Positions 51,377 to 61,505 of a DNA stretch of 64,000 bases are shown here, piece after piece. Source of the DNA: Vibrio rumoiensis (GTDB lineage Bacteria > Pseudomonadota > Gammaproteobacteria > Enterobacterales > Vibrionaceae); assembly GCF_002218045.2 (NCBI RefSeq), contig NZ_AP018685.1, positions 1,116,001-1,180,000 of the forward strand, read 5' to 3'. The notes beneath the pieces were generated by a model, which searched no databases, was not told where the DNA came from, and worked only from the letters and a program-made list of their open reading frames with translations. The position numbers were made by a program, and so were the translations under genes. Positions within the stretch are counted from its first letter, which is position 1. The number at the start of each line of letters is the position of its first letter.

Positions 51377-54300
51377 TTAGCCAACTTTCGGTAAACGATT
51401 TTGTTGAAACTCCGCCAGTAAATCATTGATGAAGCTGACTCGTTCACGTCTATCCACTAATGGTACAGTAAACTTGAACTTAGTGGGGCCTTCCATTGCA
51501 AATTTTTTCGGTGATGATTGAAGCAAGCGTACCAAAAATGCAGGATTAATATCTGCTGTTGGTAAAAACTCAATAAAACCACCTTTGTCATGAGCTTCAA
51601 TTTTTTTCGCTTTTATTCTAGCAGCTTGAAGTTTCATTTCACCGATAACCAATAAATTTTTTGCTGCATCAGGCAGTGTGCCAAATCGATCAATTAGCTC
51701 GACTTTCATCTCCGCTAATTCAGACTCATTATCGACACTGGCGATGCGTTTATACATAGACAAACGGGTATTAATATCGGGAATGTAGTCATCCGGTAGC
51801 AATGCCGGTAAGCGTAATTCTACCTCAGTTTGTTCACGTAAAAGTTCGTCTAATGACAATTCTTTGCCTTCTTTTAACGCATTGACCGCTTGTTCTAGCA
51901 TTTCCATATATAACGAGAAGCCGACAGATTGAATTTGTCCACTTTGGTCATCACCGAGTAATTCACCCGCGCCACGAATTTCTAAATCGTGAGTAGCCAG
52001 CGTAAAGCCTGCGCCGAGATCTTCTAATGAGGCAATCGCATCTAAACGTTTCACCGCATCTTTGCTCAAGGCTTTTGGATGTGGTGTTAATAAATACGCA
52101 TAGGCTTGATGATGTGAACGACCAACACGACCACGTAACTGGTGTAATTGTGCTAAACCGAGTTTGTCAGCGCGATCCATAATAATGGTGTTGGCCGTTG
52201 GAACGTCGATACCTGTTTCGATAATCGTCGTACAGACAAGCAAATTAAAGCGCTGATGGTAGAAATCGTTCATGATGCCTTCGAGTTCACGTTCACGCAT
52301 TTGTCCGTGGGCGGTGATCACACGAGCTTCTGGAATCAATTTAGCTAAATCTTCGGCAACTTTTTCGATAGTTTCGACATTGTTATGTAAGAAATAGACT
52401 TGACCACCGCGCATGATCTCACGCAGTACTGCTTCGCGAATCACACTATCTTCACTTTGGCGGACAAAGGTTTTAATAGCTAAACGTCGTGCTGGTGGCG
52501 TGGCAATAATCGATAGATCTCGCATGCCACTCATTGCCATGTTCAAAGTGCGAGGAATCGGCGTTGCGGTGAGGGTAAGAATATCCACATCAGCACGCAT
52601 CGCTTTGACTTTTTCTTTCTGGCGTACGCCAAAACGGTGTTCTTCATCGACAATTAATAAACCGAGATCGCGGAATTTAATGTCATCTTGCAACAGTTTA
52701 TGGGTACCGATAATGATATCGACTTTACCTTCCGTGATATCACTTAAAATCTGCTTTTGTTCTTTAGCGGATTTAAAGCGCGATAACACTTCAACGCGTA
52801 CGGGTAGGTTGGCAAAGCGGTCACGGAAGTTTTCAAAATGCTGTTGAGCAAGTAGGGTGGTTGGCACCAGTACCGCCACTTGCTTGCTGTTATCAACCGC
52901 AAGGAATGTCGCGCGCATGGCTACTTCGGTTTTACCAAAACCAACGTCACCACACACGAGTCTATCCATGGCCTTGGCTTGACACATATCAGACAACACG
53001 GCATTGATTGCCATCGACTGATCATCGGTTTCTTCAAACGGGAAGGTCGCTTTAAAGTGCGCGTATTGCTCTTTATCGTGAATGAACTTAAAGCCTTTTT
53101 TGATTTCACGTTTGGCGTATACATCGAGTAGTTCTGCGGCGACATCGCGGACTTTTTCAGCTGCGCGTTGACGAGCTTTATTCCACGCATCACTACCTAA
53201 TTTATGTAATGGTGCGGTTTCTTCTGCGCCACCTGAGTAGCGGCTGATTAGATTTAGTGATGATACTGGAACATACAATTTGGCATTATTTAAGTATTCA
53301 AGGGTGACGTATTCTGTGGCGAGTCCACCAGCTTCTAATGTTTGTAAACCGATATAACGACCGATACCGTGATCTAAATGCACGACCGGTTGACCGGGCT
53401 TGAGTTCAGCAAGGTGGCGAATGACAGTATCGCTATTGACCGCTTTACGATCTTTTTTACGGCGTTGTATAACGCGATCACCAAGAACATCGCTTTCACA
53501 AATAAACACAAAATCAGGCGAATGATGAACAAAACCATGTTCTGTTGACCCCAAAACCAGCGAGTATTTTTGCTTTGAAGCTAAAGCTTGAGAAAGGTTA
53601 TCACACTCTTTGGGTTTAACTTTTATCGGGCTTAATAATTCATTTAGCGCTTCACGACGACCTTCTGACTCGACGGAAAAGATGACTTTACCTTGCGGAT
53701 TATTCGCTAAGTATTGTTCAAGGTATTGTCGTAGCGCGGCCAATGGCTCTTTTAATTGATGCTGAGCGTGTAAATTAGGCAGTAGGCTAACCGAGATATT
53801 GGTACGGCCAGATTTTTCTTCAACCGGCTCAATCGACAGTGCTGCTTGGGGCATTGCCTTAAAGTAACCAAATAACTCATCTTTTTTTAACCATAATTCA
53901 TGTGGTTCAAGCAGTGGGCGCAGAGGGTCGACTTTGCGTTGGTCAAAACGGTATTCGGCATCGGTTAAAAAAGTATCGATGCTTTTTTCTAATTCACCAA
54001 GAGTCAGCAGTAATGCGTTATCTGGTAAGTAATCGAATAACGTATCGGTATGTTCAAAGAAGAGAGGCTGCCAATATTCGATACCGGCAGGCCAAGTCCC
54101 TTTCGATACTTGCATATAAACCGATTCAGGCTCACGACGAGCTTCAAAACGTTGACGGCAGCGAATACGGAAATCTTCTATTGCGGCCTCTGTTGTAGGG
54201 AACTCATGAGCGGGCAATAGGCGGATTTCTTGAATATCTTCAATGGTGCGCTGAGTTTCGGCATCAAAGGTACGGATGCTATCGATTTCATCATCAAAGA

Positions 54301-54874
54301 AATCGATGCGATATGGGTTATCACATCCCATTGGGAATAGATCAATAATTGAACCGCGACTGGCGTACTCACCTGGACCAAAGACTTGATCAACATGGCG
54401 GTAGCCTGAGCTTTCGAGTTGCAAACGCAATTTCTCAAGCGAGTATAAGTCGCCATTTTTGACCATTAATGTGGTTTTGAGGAGAAACTCTTTTGGAGAT
54501 TGACGCTGCAGCAAAGTGCTAATTGGAACGATGATCAAACCGTTTTTTTGCGTTGGTAATTGATATAGCTGCGCAATACGATCAGAAATAATATCTTGAT
54601 GAGGAGAAAAATTATCGTATGGAAGCGTTTCCCAGTCAGGAAATAAAGAGACTGAATGAGAGGTAAATTGACTGACTTCGTGCTGAAGCTTTATTGCTAT
54701 TTGTGGATCGGGTACGGCAAGTAATGTCACCCCAGAATGCTGCTCGGTAAGCTCTGCGATAGACAGCGCCAGTGATCCACCGACTAATTGGCCTATGTGC
54801 TTTTTGTCACCCGCTTTCGTTGGAAGCGGCAGTTGCAAGAGAGAAGACGCTGATCTAGATGATAATTCAGACAT
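51377..54874 (-). CDS. mfd: Transcription-repair coupling factor Mfd
   Basis: A 1165-residue DNA translocase that removes stalled RNA polymerase and recruits UvrA. Domains in order: UvrB-like N-terminus (about 20-345), a linker, an RNA-polymerase-interacting CarD-like domain (ELKPGQPVVHLDHGIGRYIGLQTL, about 490-560) and a superfamily 2 helicase core. The core has Walker A GDVGFGKTEVAMR (about residue 640), DEEHRFG and TATPIPRTLNMA. A C-terminal regulatory TRCF domain (about 1000-1150) completes it. Length is normal and no interruption is seen. csiV follows on the same strand. Confidence 0.98.
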   Translation of the reverse strand: MSELSSRSASSLLQLPLPTKAGDKKHIGQLVGGSLALSIAELTEQHSGVTLLAVPDPQIAIKLQHEVSQFTSHSVSLFPDWETLPYDNFSPHQDIISDRIAQLYQLPTQKNGLIIVPISTLLQRQSPKEFLLKTTLMVKNGDLYSLEKLRLQLESSGYRHVDQVFGPGEYASRGSIIDLFPMGCDNPYRIDFFDDEIDSIRTFDAETQRTIEDIQEIRLLPAHEFPTTEAAIEDFRIRCRQRFEARREPESVYMQVSKGTWPAGIEYWQPLFFEHTDTLFDYLPDNALLLTLGELEKSIDTFLTDAEYRFDQRKVDPLRPLLEPHELWLKKDELFGYFKAMPQAALSIEPVEEKSGRTNISVSLLPNLHAQHQLKEPLAALRQYLEQYLANNPQGKVIFSVESEGRREALNELLSPIKVKPKECDNLSQALASKQKYSLVLGSTEHGFVHHSPDFVFICESDVLGDRVIQRRKKDRKAVNSDTVIRHLAELKPGQPVVHLDHGIGRYIGLQTLEAGGLATEYVTLEYLNNAKLYVPVSSLNLISRYSGGAEETAPLHKLGSDAWNKARQRAAEKVRDVAAELLDVYAKREIKKGFKFIHDKEQYAHFKATFPFEETDDQSMAINAVLSDMCQAKAMDRLVCGDVGFGKTEVAMRATFLAVDNSKQVAVLVPTTLLAQQHFENFRDRFANLPVRVEVLSRFKSAKEQKQILSDITEGKVDIIIGTHKLLQDDIKFRDLGLLIVDEEHRFGVRQKEKVKAMRADVDILTLTATPIPRTLNMAMSGMRDLSIIATPPARRLAIKTFVRQSEDSVIREAVLREIMRGGQVYFLHNNVETIEKVAEDLAKLIPEARVITAHGQMRERELEGIMNDFYHQRFNLLVCTTIIETGIDVPTANTIIMDRADKLGLAQLHQLRGRVGRSHHQAYAYLLTPHPKALSKDAVKRLDAIASLEDLGAGFTLATHDLEIRGAGELLGDDQSGQIQSVGFSLYMEMLEQAVNALKEGKELSLDELLREQTEVELRLPALLPDDYIPDINTRLSMYKRIASVDNESELAEMKVELIDRFGTLPDAAKNLLVIGEMKLQAARIKAKKIEAHDKGGFIEFLPTADINPAFLVRLLQSSPKKFAMEGPTKFKFTVPLVDRRERVSFINDLLAEFQQNRLPKVG

Positions 54875-55111
54875 AATTCGATTAGGCTTTTATAAATTGA
54901 ATGTGGTGCTAACGATAGCGGGTAGCACTTTGAATGTTTTGATTATCGCCATGTAGGCTAACTAATCAAGGGAATGTGCTCAATTGTTGTTTTTTAATCA
55001 ATTTATCACCGTCGTTCGTCAGAAGTTTGTTTTATTTTTGCTGAAACTTGCACCGTGAAGTTACTTGGGTATATGCTCCGGTTTCATTATTTATATTCAG
55101 GGATTGTTGGA

Positions 55112-56335
55112 ATGTTTCACCCAGTTTCGGCCTATATTGGTTTGCGCTATTTGAAAGGTCGATCAGGCGATAAATTTAGCCGATTTGTCTCTTATATGTC
55201 GACAGCCGGCATTTCCATCGGTGTGCTATCTCTTGTTACCGTACTGTCGGTAATGAATGGCTTTGAAGGCCAGTTAAAACAAAAAATCTTGGGCGTGCTT
55301 CCTCAAGCCGTGATCTCCCAAGCCGAAGATAAAACTCCGATGTCTGCAACACCTCCTGCGTTTCTTCATAATATTCCCCACGTTGAAGATATTTCTCCTA
55401 TCGTACGTAGCGAAGCGATTATTCAAAGCCCAAGTAAATTAAGCGCAGGCTTGATGGTAGGGATTGAACCAAGAGAGCAAGATCCCATAGCGAAACGCAT
55501 GATGATGGGACAAGTTTCTCAATTAACACCGGGAAGTTATCACGTCTTTTTAGGTCACACTTTAGCAAGAACATTAAAAGTGAATGTGGGCTCTAAAGTG
55601 CGATTAATGGTGACGAACGCGAGTCAATTCACCCCATTAGGTCGCATTCCTAGCCAACGTAATTTTACCGTTGCAGGAATATTTAACACGGGCTCTGATG
55701 TGGATGGCATGCTGATGGTCACTAACATTGAAGATGCTGGTCGCCTGTTGCGATACTCTAAAAATAGTATTTCGGGCTGGCGATTGTTTTTTGACGACCC
55801 ATTTGTGGTCGCTGATTTATCTCAACAAGTGAGTGAAAATAAACTATTACCTGAAAAATGGTATTGGTCAGATTGGCGCGATCAGCGTGGTGAGCTATTC
55901 CAAGCCGTGCGTATGGAAAAAAATATGATGGGGCTGATGTTAGGTCTTATTATCGCGGTTGCTGCCTTTAACATTATCTCGGCTTTAATCATGGTGGTGA
56001 TGGAGAAGCAGTCAGAAGTGGCGATTTTGAAAACCCAAGGCATGTCGAATCATCAAATATTGGCGATTTTCATGGTGCAGGGGGCGAGCAGTGGGGTGAT
56101 TGGTGCATTGGTCGGTGGCCTATTAGGAACCTTACTGGCGGCGAACTTAAATAACGTGATGGATGCTCTTGGTTTGTCATTGTTTGCGCCGGGTACGGAG
56201 TTACCTGTGGTTATTGAACCGCTTCAAATTGTGGTTGTGATTATTCTCGCTATTGGGTTGAGCCTATTGGCAACCTTATTTCCATCTTATCGCGCAGCTT
56301 CGGTTAAACCGGCGGAAGCGCTTCGTTATGAATAA
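55112..56335 (+). CDS. lolC: Lipoprotein-releasing ABC transporter permease LolC
   Basis: A 407-residue inner-membrane permease of the LolCDE complex, which extracts outer-membrane lipoproteins for LolA. One N-terminal helix (MSTAGISIGVLSLVTVLSVMNGFEGQLKQKILGVLPQA) is followed by a periplasmic domain (about 55-265) and three C-terminal helices. The ATG at 55112 (FHPVSAYIGLRYLKGR) matches known LolC/E starts; the earlier in-frame start adds 19 unconserved residues. It leads the lolC-lolD-lolE operon. Confidence 0.94.
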   Translation: MFHPVSAYIGLRYLKGRSGDKFSRFVSYMSTAGISIGVLSLVTVLSVMNGFEGQLKQKILGVLPQAVISQAEDKTPMSATPPAFLHNIPHVEDISPIVRSEAIIQSPSKLSAGLMVGIEPREQDPIAKRMMMGQVSQLTPGSYHVFLGHTLARTLKVNVGSKVRLMVTNASQFTPLGRIPSQRNFTVAGIFNTGSDVDGMLMVTNIEDAGRLLRYSKNSISGWRLFFDDPFVVADLSQQVSENKLLPEKWYWSDWRDQRGELFQAVRMEKNMMGLMLGLIIAVAAFNIISALIMVVMEKQSEVAILKTQGMSNHQILAIFMVQGASSGVIGALVGGLLGTLLAANLNNVMDALGLSLFAPGTELPVVIEPLQIVVVIILAIGLSLLATLFPSYRAASVKPAEALRYE

Positions 56336-56392
56336 CTATTTCTTAAAAGCTGCGATGATTGGCGCAGCTTTGTGGTTACAAGGCAATAAATT

Positions 56393-57112
56393 ATGAACCC
56401 TTTATTAAGCTGTCAAAATATTAGTAAGACTTACCAAGAAGGTAACCTTGAAACAGAGGTTCTGAAAGGGGTGAGTTTATCCATCAATAAAGGTGACTTT
56501 TTGGCCATTGTTGGGTCTTCTGGCTCAGGTAAAAGTACGTTATTGCATATCCTTGGCGCATTAGATGATGCCAGCAATGGTGATGTGACCGTCCTAGGAC
56601 AATCACTGCTACGTTTATCTGGTAATAAACAAGCGAAGCTACGTAATCAACATATTGGTTTTGTATACCAATTTCACCACTTGCTTGCTGATTTTACCGC
56701 CTTAGAAAACGTGGCTATGCCTTTATTGATCGGTAAACAAAAAGCGGATGTCGCGAAACAAAAGGCGCAGGCGGTATTAGAGAAAGTAGGATTGGGTCAC
56801 CGTTTAGATCATCGCCCATCTGAACTGTCTGGTGGCGAAAGACAGCGTGTGGCGATTGCTCGAGCGCTTGTCAATGAGCCTGACTTAGTGTTGGCCGATG
56901 AACCAACCGGAAATCTTGATCAAAAAACCGCATTAGAAATTTATGATTTGATGCGTCAGCTCAATCGTGATTTTGGTACAGCATTTTTAGTGGTCACTCA
57001 TGATAATCAATTGGCGCTAAAAATGGATAAGCAGTACACCATGCAAGATGGGGTGCTGGATTGGCATGCTCCAGTTAATGAAACCTCTTCTATTGAACAA
57101 ATGAGCGAATAG
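56393..57112 (+). CDS. lolD: Lipoprotein-releasing ABC transporter ATPase LolD
   Basis: A 239-residue ABC ATPase: Walker A GSSGSGKSTLLH, Q-loop YQFHHLLADFTALENV, signature LSGGERQRVAIARAL, Walker B LVLADEPTGNLD and switch HD (VVTHDN). Typical MacB/LolD subfamily features. It lies 57 bp after lolC and 2 bp before lolE, so it is within one operon. It energises lipoprotein release. Confidence 0.96.
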   Translation: MNPLLSCQNISKTYQEGNLETEVLKGVSLSINKGDFLAIVGSSGSGKSTLLHILGALDDASNGDVTVLGQSLLRLSGNKQAKLRNQHIGFVYQFHHLLADFTALENVAMPLLIGKQKADVAKQKAQAVLEKVGLGHRLDHRPSELSGGERQRVAIARALVNEPDLVLADEPTGNLDQKTALEIYDLMRQLNRDFGTAFLVVTHDNQLALKMDKQYTMQDGVLDWHAPVNETSSIEQMSE

Positions 57113-57114
57113 TT

Positions 57115-58359
57115 ATGTTTTTATCGTTATTCATTGGTTCTAAGTTTAGCCGAGCAAAAGAGCGCAATAAGCTGGTTTCTTTTATTTCTCTGTCGTCAAC
57201 GATTGGTATTGCGGTTGGAGTCGCGGTTATTATTATCGGTTTATCCGCAATGAATGGGTTTGAGCGCGAGCTAGAAAATCGTGTGTTATCGGTGATCCCA
57301 CAAGCGGAAATTGAAGGGGTAAGAGAGCCGATTCAAGATTGGCAACAAATTGCTTCCATTGCCAATAAGAATAAGCAGGTGAAAGCCGCAGCACCTTATG
57401 TGCGTTTTACTGCGCTGCTAGAACGGGGCAGTAAGCTTAAAGCGGTGGAAGTTCGTGCTGTTGACCCAGATTATGAGCGAGCGGTATCGAGCCTTTCTAA
57501 ATTTGTCGATAAGAAAGCGTGGCAAAATTTTCGAGCAGGACAAAACCAAATCGTGCTAGGTAAGGGCGTGGCTGAAAAGCTGAATGTTAACGTCGGAGAT
57601 TCGATCACTATCTTAATTCCACCTGCGGGTTCAAGTGGTGAGTTGCAATTGAGTGCGCCAAAACGTGTACGAGTAAAGGTTGCTGGGTTCTTAACCTTAG
57701 GAGGCCAAATCGATCATGGGTTAGTGATGATCCCATTGGAAGATGGACAGAACTACATGAAGATGGGCCATGGTGTGAGTGGCGTTTCGTTAAAAGTTGA
57801 ACCAGTATTTGACGCTGACCGTATTGTTCGAGAAGTGGGCGCGACAATTCCGGTTTATGCTTATTTAAAAAGCTGGAAAGAAAAATATGGCTTTTTGCAT
57901 CACGATATCCAAATGGTTCGTACCATTATGTACCTTGTCATGGTGCTAGTGATTGGTGTGGCGAGCTTTAATATCGTGTCGACCTTGATGATGGCGGTAA
58001 AAGATAGATCCTCCGATATTGCAATCCTCCGCACCATGGGCGCAAGCGATGGCTTGATTAAGCGTATTTTTGTTTGGTATGGCGTGATGTCAGGGGTTTT
58101 AGGTAGCGTAGTCGGAAGTATTTTTGGAGTACTTGTTGCTTATAACTTAACGCCGATTATTAAAGGCTTAGAGCTATTAATAGGGCATCAGTTTTTGTCG
58201 GGCGATATTTATTTTATCGACTTTCTACCATCATTGGTTTCATGGCCAGATGTAGTGCTGGTATCTGGTACCGCGATCACGCTGAGTTTATTAGCCACCT
58301 GGTATCCAGCATCAAGAGCGAGTAAATTGAACCCTGCAACGGTTTTAAGTGCGAAATAA
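57115..58359 (+). CDS. lolE: Lipoprotein-releasing ABC transporter permease LolE
   Basis: A 414-residue permease paralogous to LolC, with SLSSTIGIAVGVAVIIIGLSAMNGFERELENRVLSVIPQAEIEG at the N-terminus. It has a periplasmic domain and three C-terminal helices with the DRSSDIAILRTMGASDGLIKRIF coupling segment. Length equals E. coli LolE. It is the last gene of the operon and is followed by a palindromic repeat and a terminator. Confidence 0.95.
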   Translation: MFLSLFIGSKFSRAKERNKLVSFISLSSTIGIAVGVAVIIIGLSAMNGFERELENRVLSVIPQAEIEGVREPIQDWQQIASIANKNKQVKAAAPYVRFTALLERGSKLKAVEVRAVDPDYERAVSSLSKFVDKKAWQNFRAGQNQIVLGKGVAEKLNVNVGDSITILIPPAGSSGELQLSAPKRVRVKVAGFLTLGGQIDHGLVMIPLEDGQNYMKMGHGVSGVSLKVEPVFDADRIVREVGATIPVYAYLKSWKEKYGFLHHDIQMVRTIMYLVMVLVIGVASFNIVSTLMMAVKDRSSDIAILRTMGASDGLIKRIFVWYGVMSGVLGSVVGSIFGVLVAYNLTPIIKGLELLIGHQFLSGDIYFIDFLPSLVSWPDVVLVSGTAITLSLLATWYPASRASKLNPATVLSAK

Positions 58360-58368
58360 GAGCAGAAG

Positions 58369-58500
58369 CGCTCCGAGTTGCGAGGACACTTCGTTCGAGA
58401 GCCGAACAGCCAGAGAAGATTGCAGAAAATCACACATAAGGTAGCGAGTGATGTGTTTCGTGTTGTGGGAAAGAATCGCTCTTACTCGCAACTCGAAGCG
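58369..58500. repeat. 132-bp inverted-repeat element after lolE
   Basis: CGCTCCGAGTTGCGAG (58369-58384) and CTCGCAACTCGAAGCG (58485-58500) are inverted with one mismatch, enclosing about 100 bp. The adjacent CGCGACTCGCA (58510-58520) repeats the theme. Similar GAGTTGCGAG-rich intergenic elements occur in vibrios. Confidence 0.75.
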
Positions 58501-58536
58501 TAGCGCACCCGCGACTCGCACCCTAACACCTGTCTC

Positions 58537-58596
58537 AAAAAAAAGAGTGCTATCAAGATTGTTCATTAAGAACATTAACTTGGTAGCACTTTTTTA
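58537..58596. terminator. Bidirectional terminator between lolE and the DUF2062 gene
   Basis: AAGAGTGCTATCAAG pairs with CTTGGTAGCACTTTTTT; the 21-base loop contains an inner TGTTC/GAACA stem. A- and T-runs flank both sides. Confidence 0.85.
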
Positions 58597-58646
58597 TTTG
58601 TCTGGGTTTTAAATCGAGATAGTAGCTGAATTATCTATTTTCTAGG

Positions 58647-59156
58647 TTATCGTAAACGGCGTTTTTGCCAGCTTCGAACAACAGAGTAGCGCCATAAGCC
58701 TTGGATGCCAAAATAGCCAACAATAGAAAGCACAACACCACAAACAAAGCAGCCGAGTAATAGCGGTGGGCCTATGGTATTAATTTGGTCGACAAAAAAG
58801 TTCCAGGTCAGTTCAAAGTGAAAGTTTTGCTCTGGAGTGTGCATGAGCCATGCACCAATACGATAAGCAAAGTAAAACAAAAATGGCATGGTGATGGGAT
58901 TACTGACCCAAACCAAGGCAACGGAAAGCGGCAAGTTTACGCCACATAAAATGGCAGCACCGGAAGCCATAATCATCTGGCTTGGTAATGGTATAAACGC
59001 AATAAATAGACCAACAGCAAAAGCACCAGCCGCAGAGCGTCTATTCAAACACCATAAATTGGGATTATACAAAACGCTGCCAAAAATCTTTAAGGCTTTT
59101 TGGCTTTTAATTTTTTCATGATCAGGCATGAAGCGTTTAATCAATTTTTTTGGCAT
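58647..59156 (-). CDS. DUF2062 membrane protein
   Basis: A 169-residue protein of the DUF2062 family with the hallmark FAVGLFIAFIPLPSQMIMASGAAILCGVNLPLSVALVWVSNPITMPFLFYFAYRIG and a final helix near residues 120-145. Function is unknown. Its start codon is two bases from the proposed start of comEC on the other strand, so each promoter would lie inside the other gene. Confidence 0.92.
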   Translation of the reverse strand: MPKKLIKRFMPDHEKIKSQKALKIFGSVLYNPNLWCLNRRSAAGAFAVGLFIAFIPLPSQMIMASGAAILCGVNLPLSVALVWVSNPITMPFLFYFAYRIGAWLMHTPEQNFHFELTWNFFVDQINTIGPPLLLGCFVCGVVLSIVGYFGIQGLWRYSVVRSWQKRRLR

Positions 59157-59158
59157 AA

Positions 59159-61474
59159 GTGGTGGCTCATATTAATCGCAATTATATTCTGCTCGGTTTC
59201 ATATTTAGCATCGCAAGTGGTGCGTTGTGGCCATCTATGCCGGCACTCATCTTGTTGATGCCGATTGTAGTACTATTTCTGGCTCTTTTCTTTATAAAAT
59301 ATGATTACTTAAAAAAAACTGGCTATTTGGGGCAAGGGTTACTGCTTGGTGGCATGATTGTCATTATTCATGGTAATCATTATCGCGATGTGACAGAAAC
59401 CTTGTTTTCTCAAGGTAGTCATATCACAGTACAAGCAAAAGTTATTAGCCTTGTTCATCCTGCAATTCACGGGAAACAAATGGTTTTGTCCCTTCACCGT
59501 ATTGGGAAACTCAACTTACCCAAGTATGCACAACCCAATGTAAAAGTGTTCTTTAATCTAAAAGGTGATAATCAACCACAGCTTGGAGAATACTGGCAAT
59601 TTAAACTTCATGTGAAGCCCATCATAGGTCAATTGAATGACGCAGGCTTTGATAACGAGCAATATTATGTCTCTAATCTCTGGCATGGTAAAGCGGTTAT
59701 TGAGCCAGATGACGGTATAAATATCCGAATAAAAACAGGCTATTCTTTCCGTTTATGGTTACATACCAAAGTTTCTTCTTATCTGAATGAATTAGCCTCA
59801 AAGCCGTTTATAATCGCGCTGGCTTTTGGTGACCGAAGTTTGATATCTGCGCAGCAATGGCAACAGTTACGAGACTCTGGACTTTCACACTTAATGGCCA
59901 TTTCAGGATTGCATATTGGATTGGCGATGGCGATAGGCTGGAATGTTGGTCGCCTTATCAAATCATCCCTTTTATTTATCATGCCATCGTTTTATTTCGT
60001 GAGATTTCTTCCTCTGTTTAGTGGTTTTTTTATTGCTTTGATGTATGCCTATCTAGCCGGTTTCTCATTGCCTACCCAACGGGCAGTTATTATGGGGGGC
60101 TTAGTATTATTTATGTTATCCAGTCGAATTCATTGGTCAGTGTGGCAGATATTGCTATTGAGTTTGAGTCTTGTCTTGCTAATACAGCCTTTTTCAATTC
60201 TCCAGATGGGCTTTTGGTTATCCTTTGGAGCCATTGTCATTATTTACTTGTCGATCTGGTTTTATCGGCAACAAAAAATCAATAGGGGGATCAATTGGCG
60301 GCAAGTCATCATTGTTCAGCTTGGACTCTTTATCGGCTTGGGGTTTTTGAATGTTATCTTTTTTGGTGGTGCTAGTTGGGTTTCTCCTGTGATTAACTTA
60401 TTGGCCATTCCTTGGGTGAGTGTGGTCGTGGTGCCCGCTGTGTTTTGCGGTTTGATCCTGAGTGCTCTATTTGATGCGAGTTGGCTGTCACTTGTTTGGC
60501 AATGGGTGGATGTTACGTTATTTCCCATTTTGTGGTTATTGCATAAGGTAGAAGGCGCCTGGCTACCGCTATCACACGATTGGGGAGTGGCCAGTTTATG
60601 GCTTTGTTTTATATTGCTAGCTTGGCGTTTCCGCTTTTATTCCGCGTTTTATGTGGTGACTATTCTGGCGGTGTTATGGGCATTTTTTCCTGCTAGGCCT
60701 AAGCCATCCTGGCAAGTACAAATTTTGGACGTTGGTCAAGGCTTAGCGGTACTGATTCGTAAAGAGCAACAAACGGTTTTATATGATACCGGGATTAGTT
60801 GGGAAGGCGGCAGTATTGCTGATTCGGTTATTGTTCCATTATTACGGCAAAGTGGTGAATATCAATTATCTGGGTTAGTTATTAGCCATACTGATTCCGA
60901 TCATGCAGGAGGGCGCTTGGATGTCGAAGCAAGATTATCACCCACTTGGAGAAGAAGCAGTGAGTTTCTCGATGGGTATTTACCTTGTATTCAAGGACAA
61001 AGCTGGCACTGGAAAGGCTTGAGCTTTGACGTGGTTTGGCCTCCAAAACAAGTTGAGCGTGCTTACAATCCACATTCTTGTGTCATTAAAATTTCAGACC
61101 AACAATTTACCTTATTATTAACCGGTGATATTGATGCGATATCAGAACTTTTAATGATGAGGGGCAACCACTTATCGAATGTTGATGTGATGACGGTCCC
61201 GCATCATGGCAGTGAGACATCGTCATTTCCTTTATTTGTAGACGCGGTTCGACCGAAAGTCGCGATAGCCTCGGTTGCCTTAAATAATCAATGGGGGCTC
61301 CCGAGTGAAAAGATCAAAAGTCGTTATTTAAAAAATGGGGCGCAATGGTTAGATACTGCGCACAGTGGTCAAATAACGATTTCAATTTACTCAAATGATT
61401 GGTTCATTGAGCAAAAGAGAGTGAACCAATATCAGCCATGGTATAGGCAGATAGTGCGTAAAGGGTTAGAATGA
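59159..61474 (+). CDS. comEC: DNA internalisation competence protein ComEC/Rec2
   Basis: A 771-residue inner-membrane channel that carries single-stranded DNA into the cytoplasm during natural transformation. The N-terminal membrane block and OB-like DUF4131 region (about 30-190) are followed by the Competence domain (GDRSLISAQQWQQLRDSGLSHLMAISGLHIGLAMAIG). A C-terminal metallo-beta-lactamase-like domain has ILDVGQGLAVLI, ISHTDSDHAGG, LTGDID and VPHHGSETSS. The start is uncertain: GTG 59159 or 59162 lack a clear ribosome-binding site. It precedes msbA by about 31 bp. Confidence 0.93.
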   Translation: MVAHINRNYILLGFIFSIASGALWPSMPALILLMPIVVLFLALFFIKYDYLKKTGYLGQGLLLGGMIVIIHGNHYRDVTETLFSQGSHITVQAKVISLVHPAIHGKQMVLSLHRIGKLNLPKYAQPNVKVFFNLKGDNQPQLGEYWQFKLHVKPIIGQLNDAGFDNEQYYVSNLWHGKAVIEPDDGINIRIKTGYSFRLWLHTKVSSYLNELASKPFIIALAFGDRSLISAQQWQQLRDSGLSHLMAISGLHIGLAMAIGWNVGRLIKSSLLFIMPSFYFVRFLPLFSGFFIALMYAYLAGFSLPTQRAVIMGGLVLFMLSSRIHWSVWQILLLSLSLVLLIQPFSILQMGFWLSFGAIVIIYLSIWFYRQQKINRGINWRQVIIVQLGLFIGLGFLNVIFFGGASWVSPVINLLAIPWVSVVVVPAVFCGLILSALFDASWLSLVWQWVDVTLFPILWLLHKVEGAWLPLSHDWGVASLWLCFILLAWRFRFYSAFYVVTILAVLWAFFPARPKPSWQVQILDVGQGLAVLIRKEQQTVLYDTGISWEGGSIADSVIVPLLRQSGEYQLSGLVISHTDSDHAGGRLDVEARLSPTWRRSSEFLDGYLPCIQGQSWHWKGLSFDVVWPPKQVERAYNPHSCVIKISDQQFTLLLTGDIDAISELLMMRGNHLSNVDVMTVPHHGSETSSFPLFVDAVRPKVAIASVALNNQWGLPSEKIKSRYLKNGAQWLDTAHSGQITISIYSNDWFIEQKRVNQYQPWYRQIVRKGLE

Positions 61475-61505
61475 ATAGAATTGTCTAAATCAAAATGAAG
61501 TGTAT

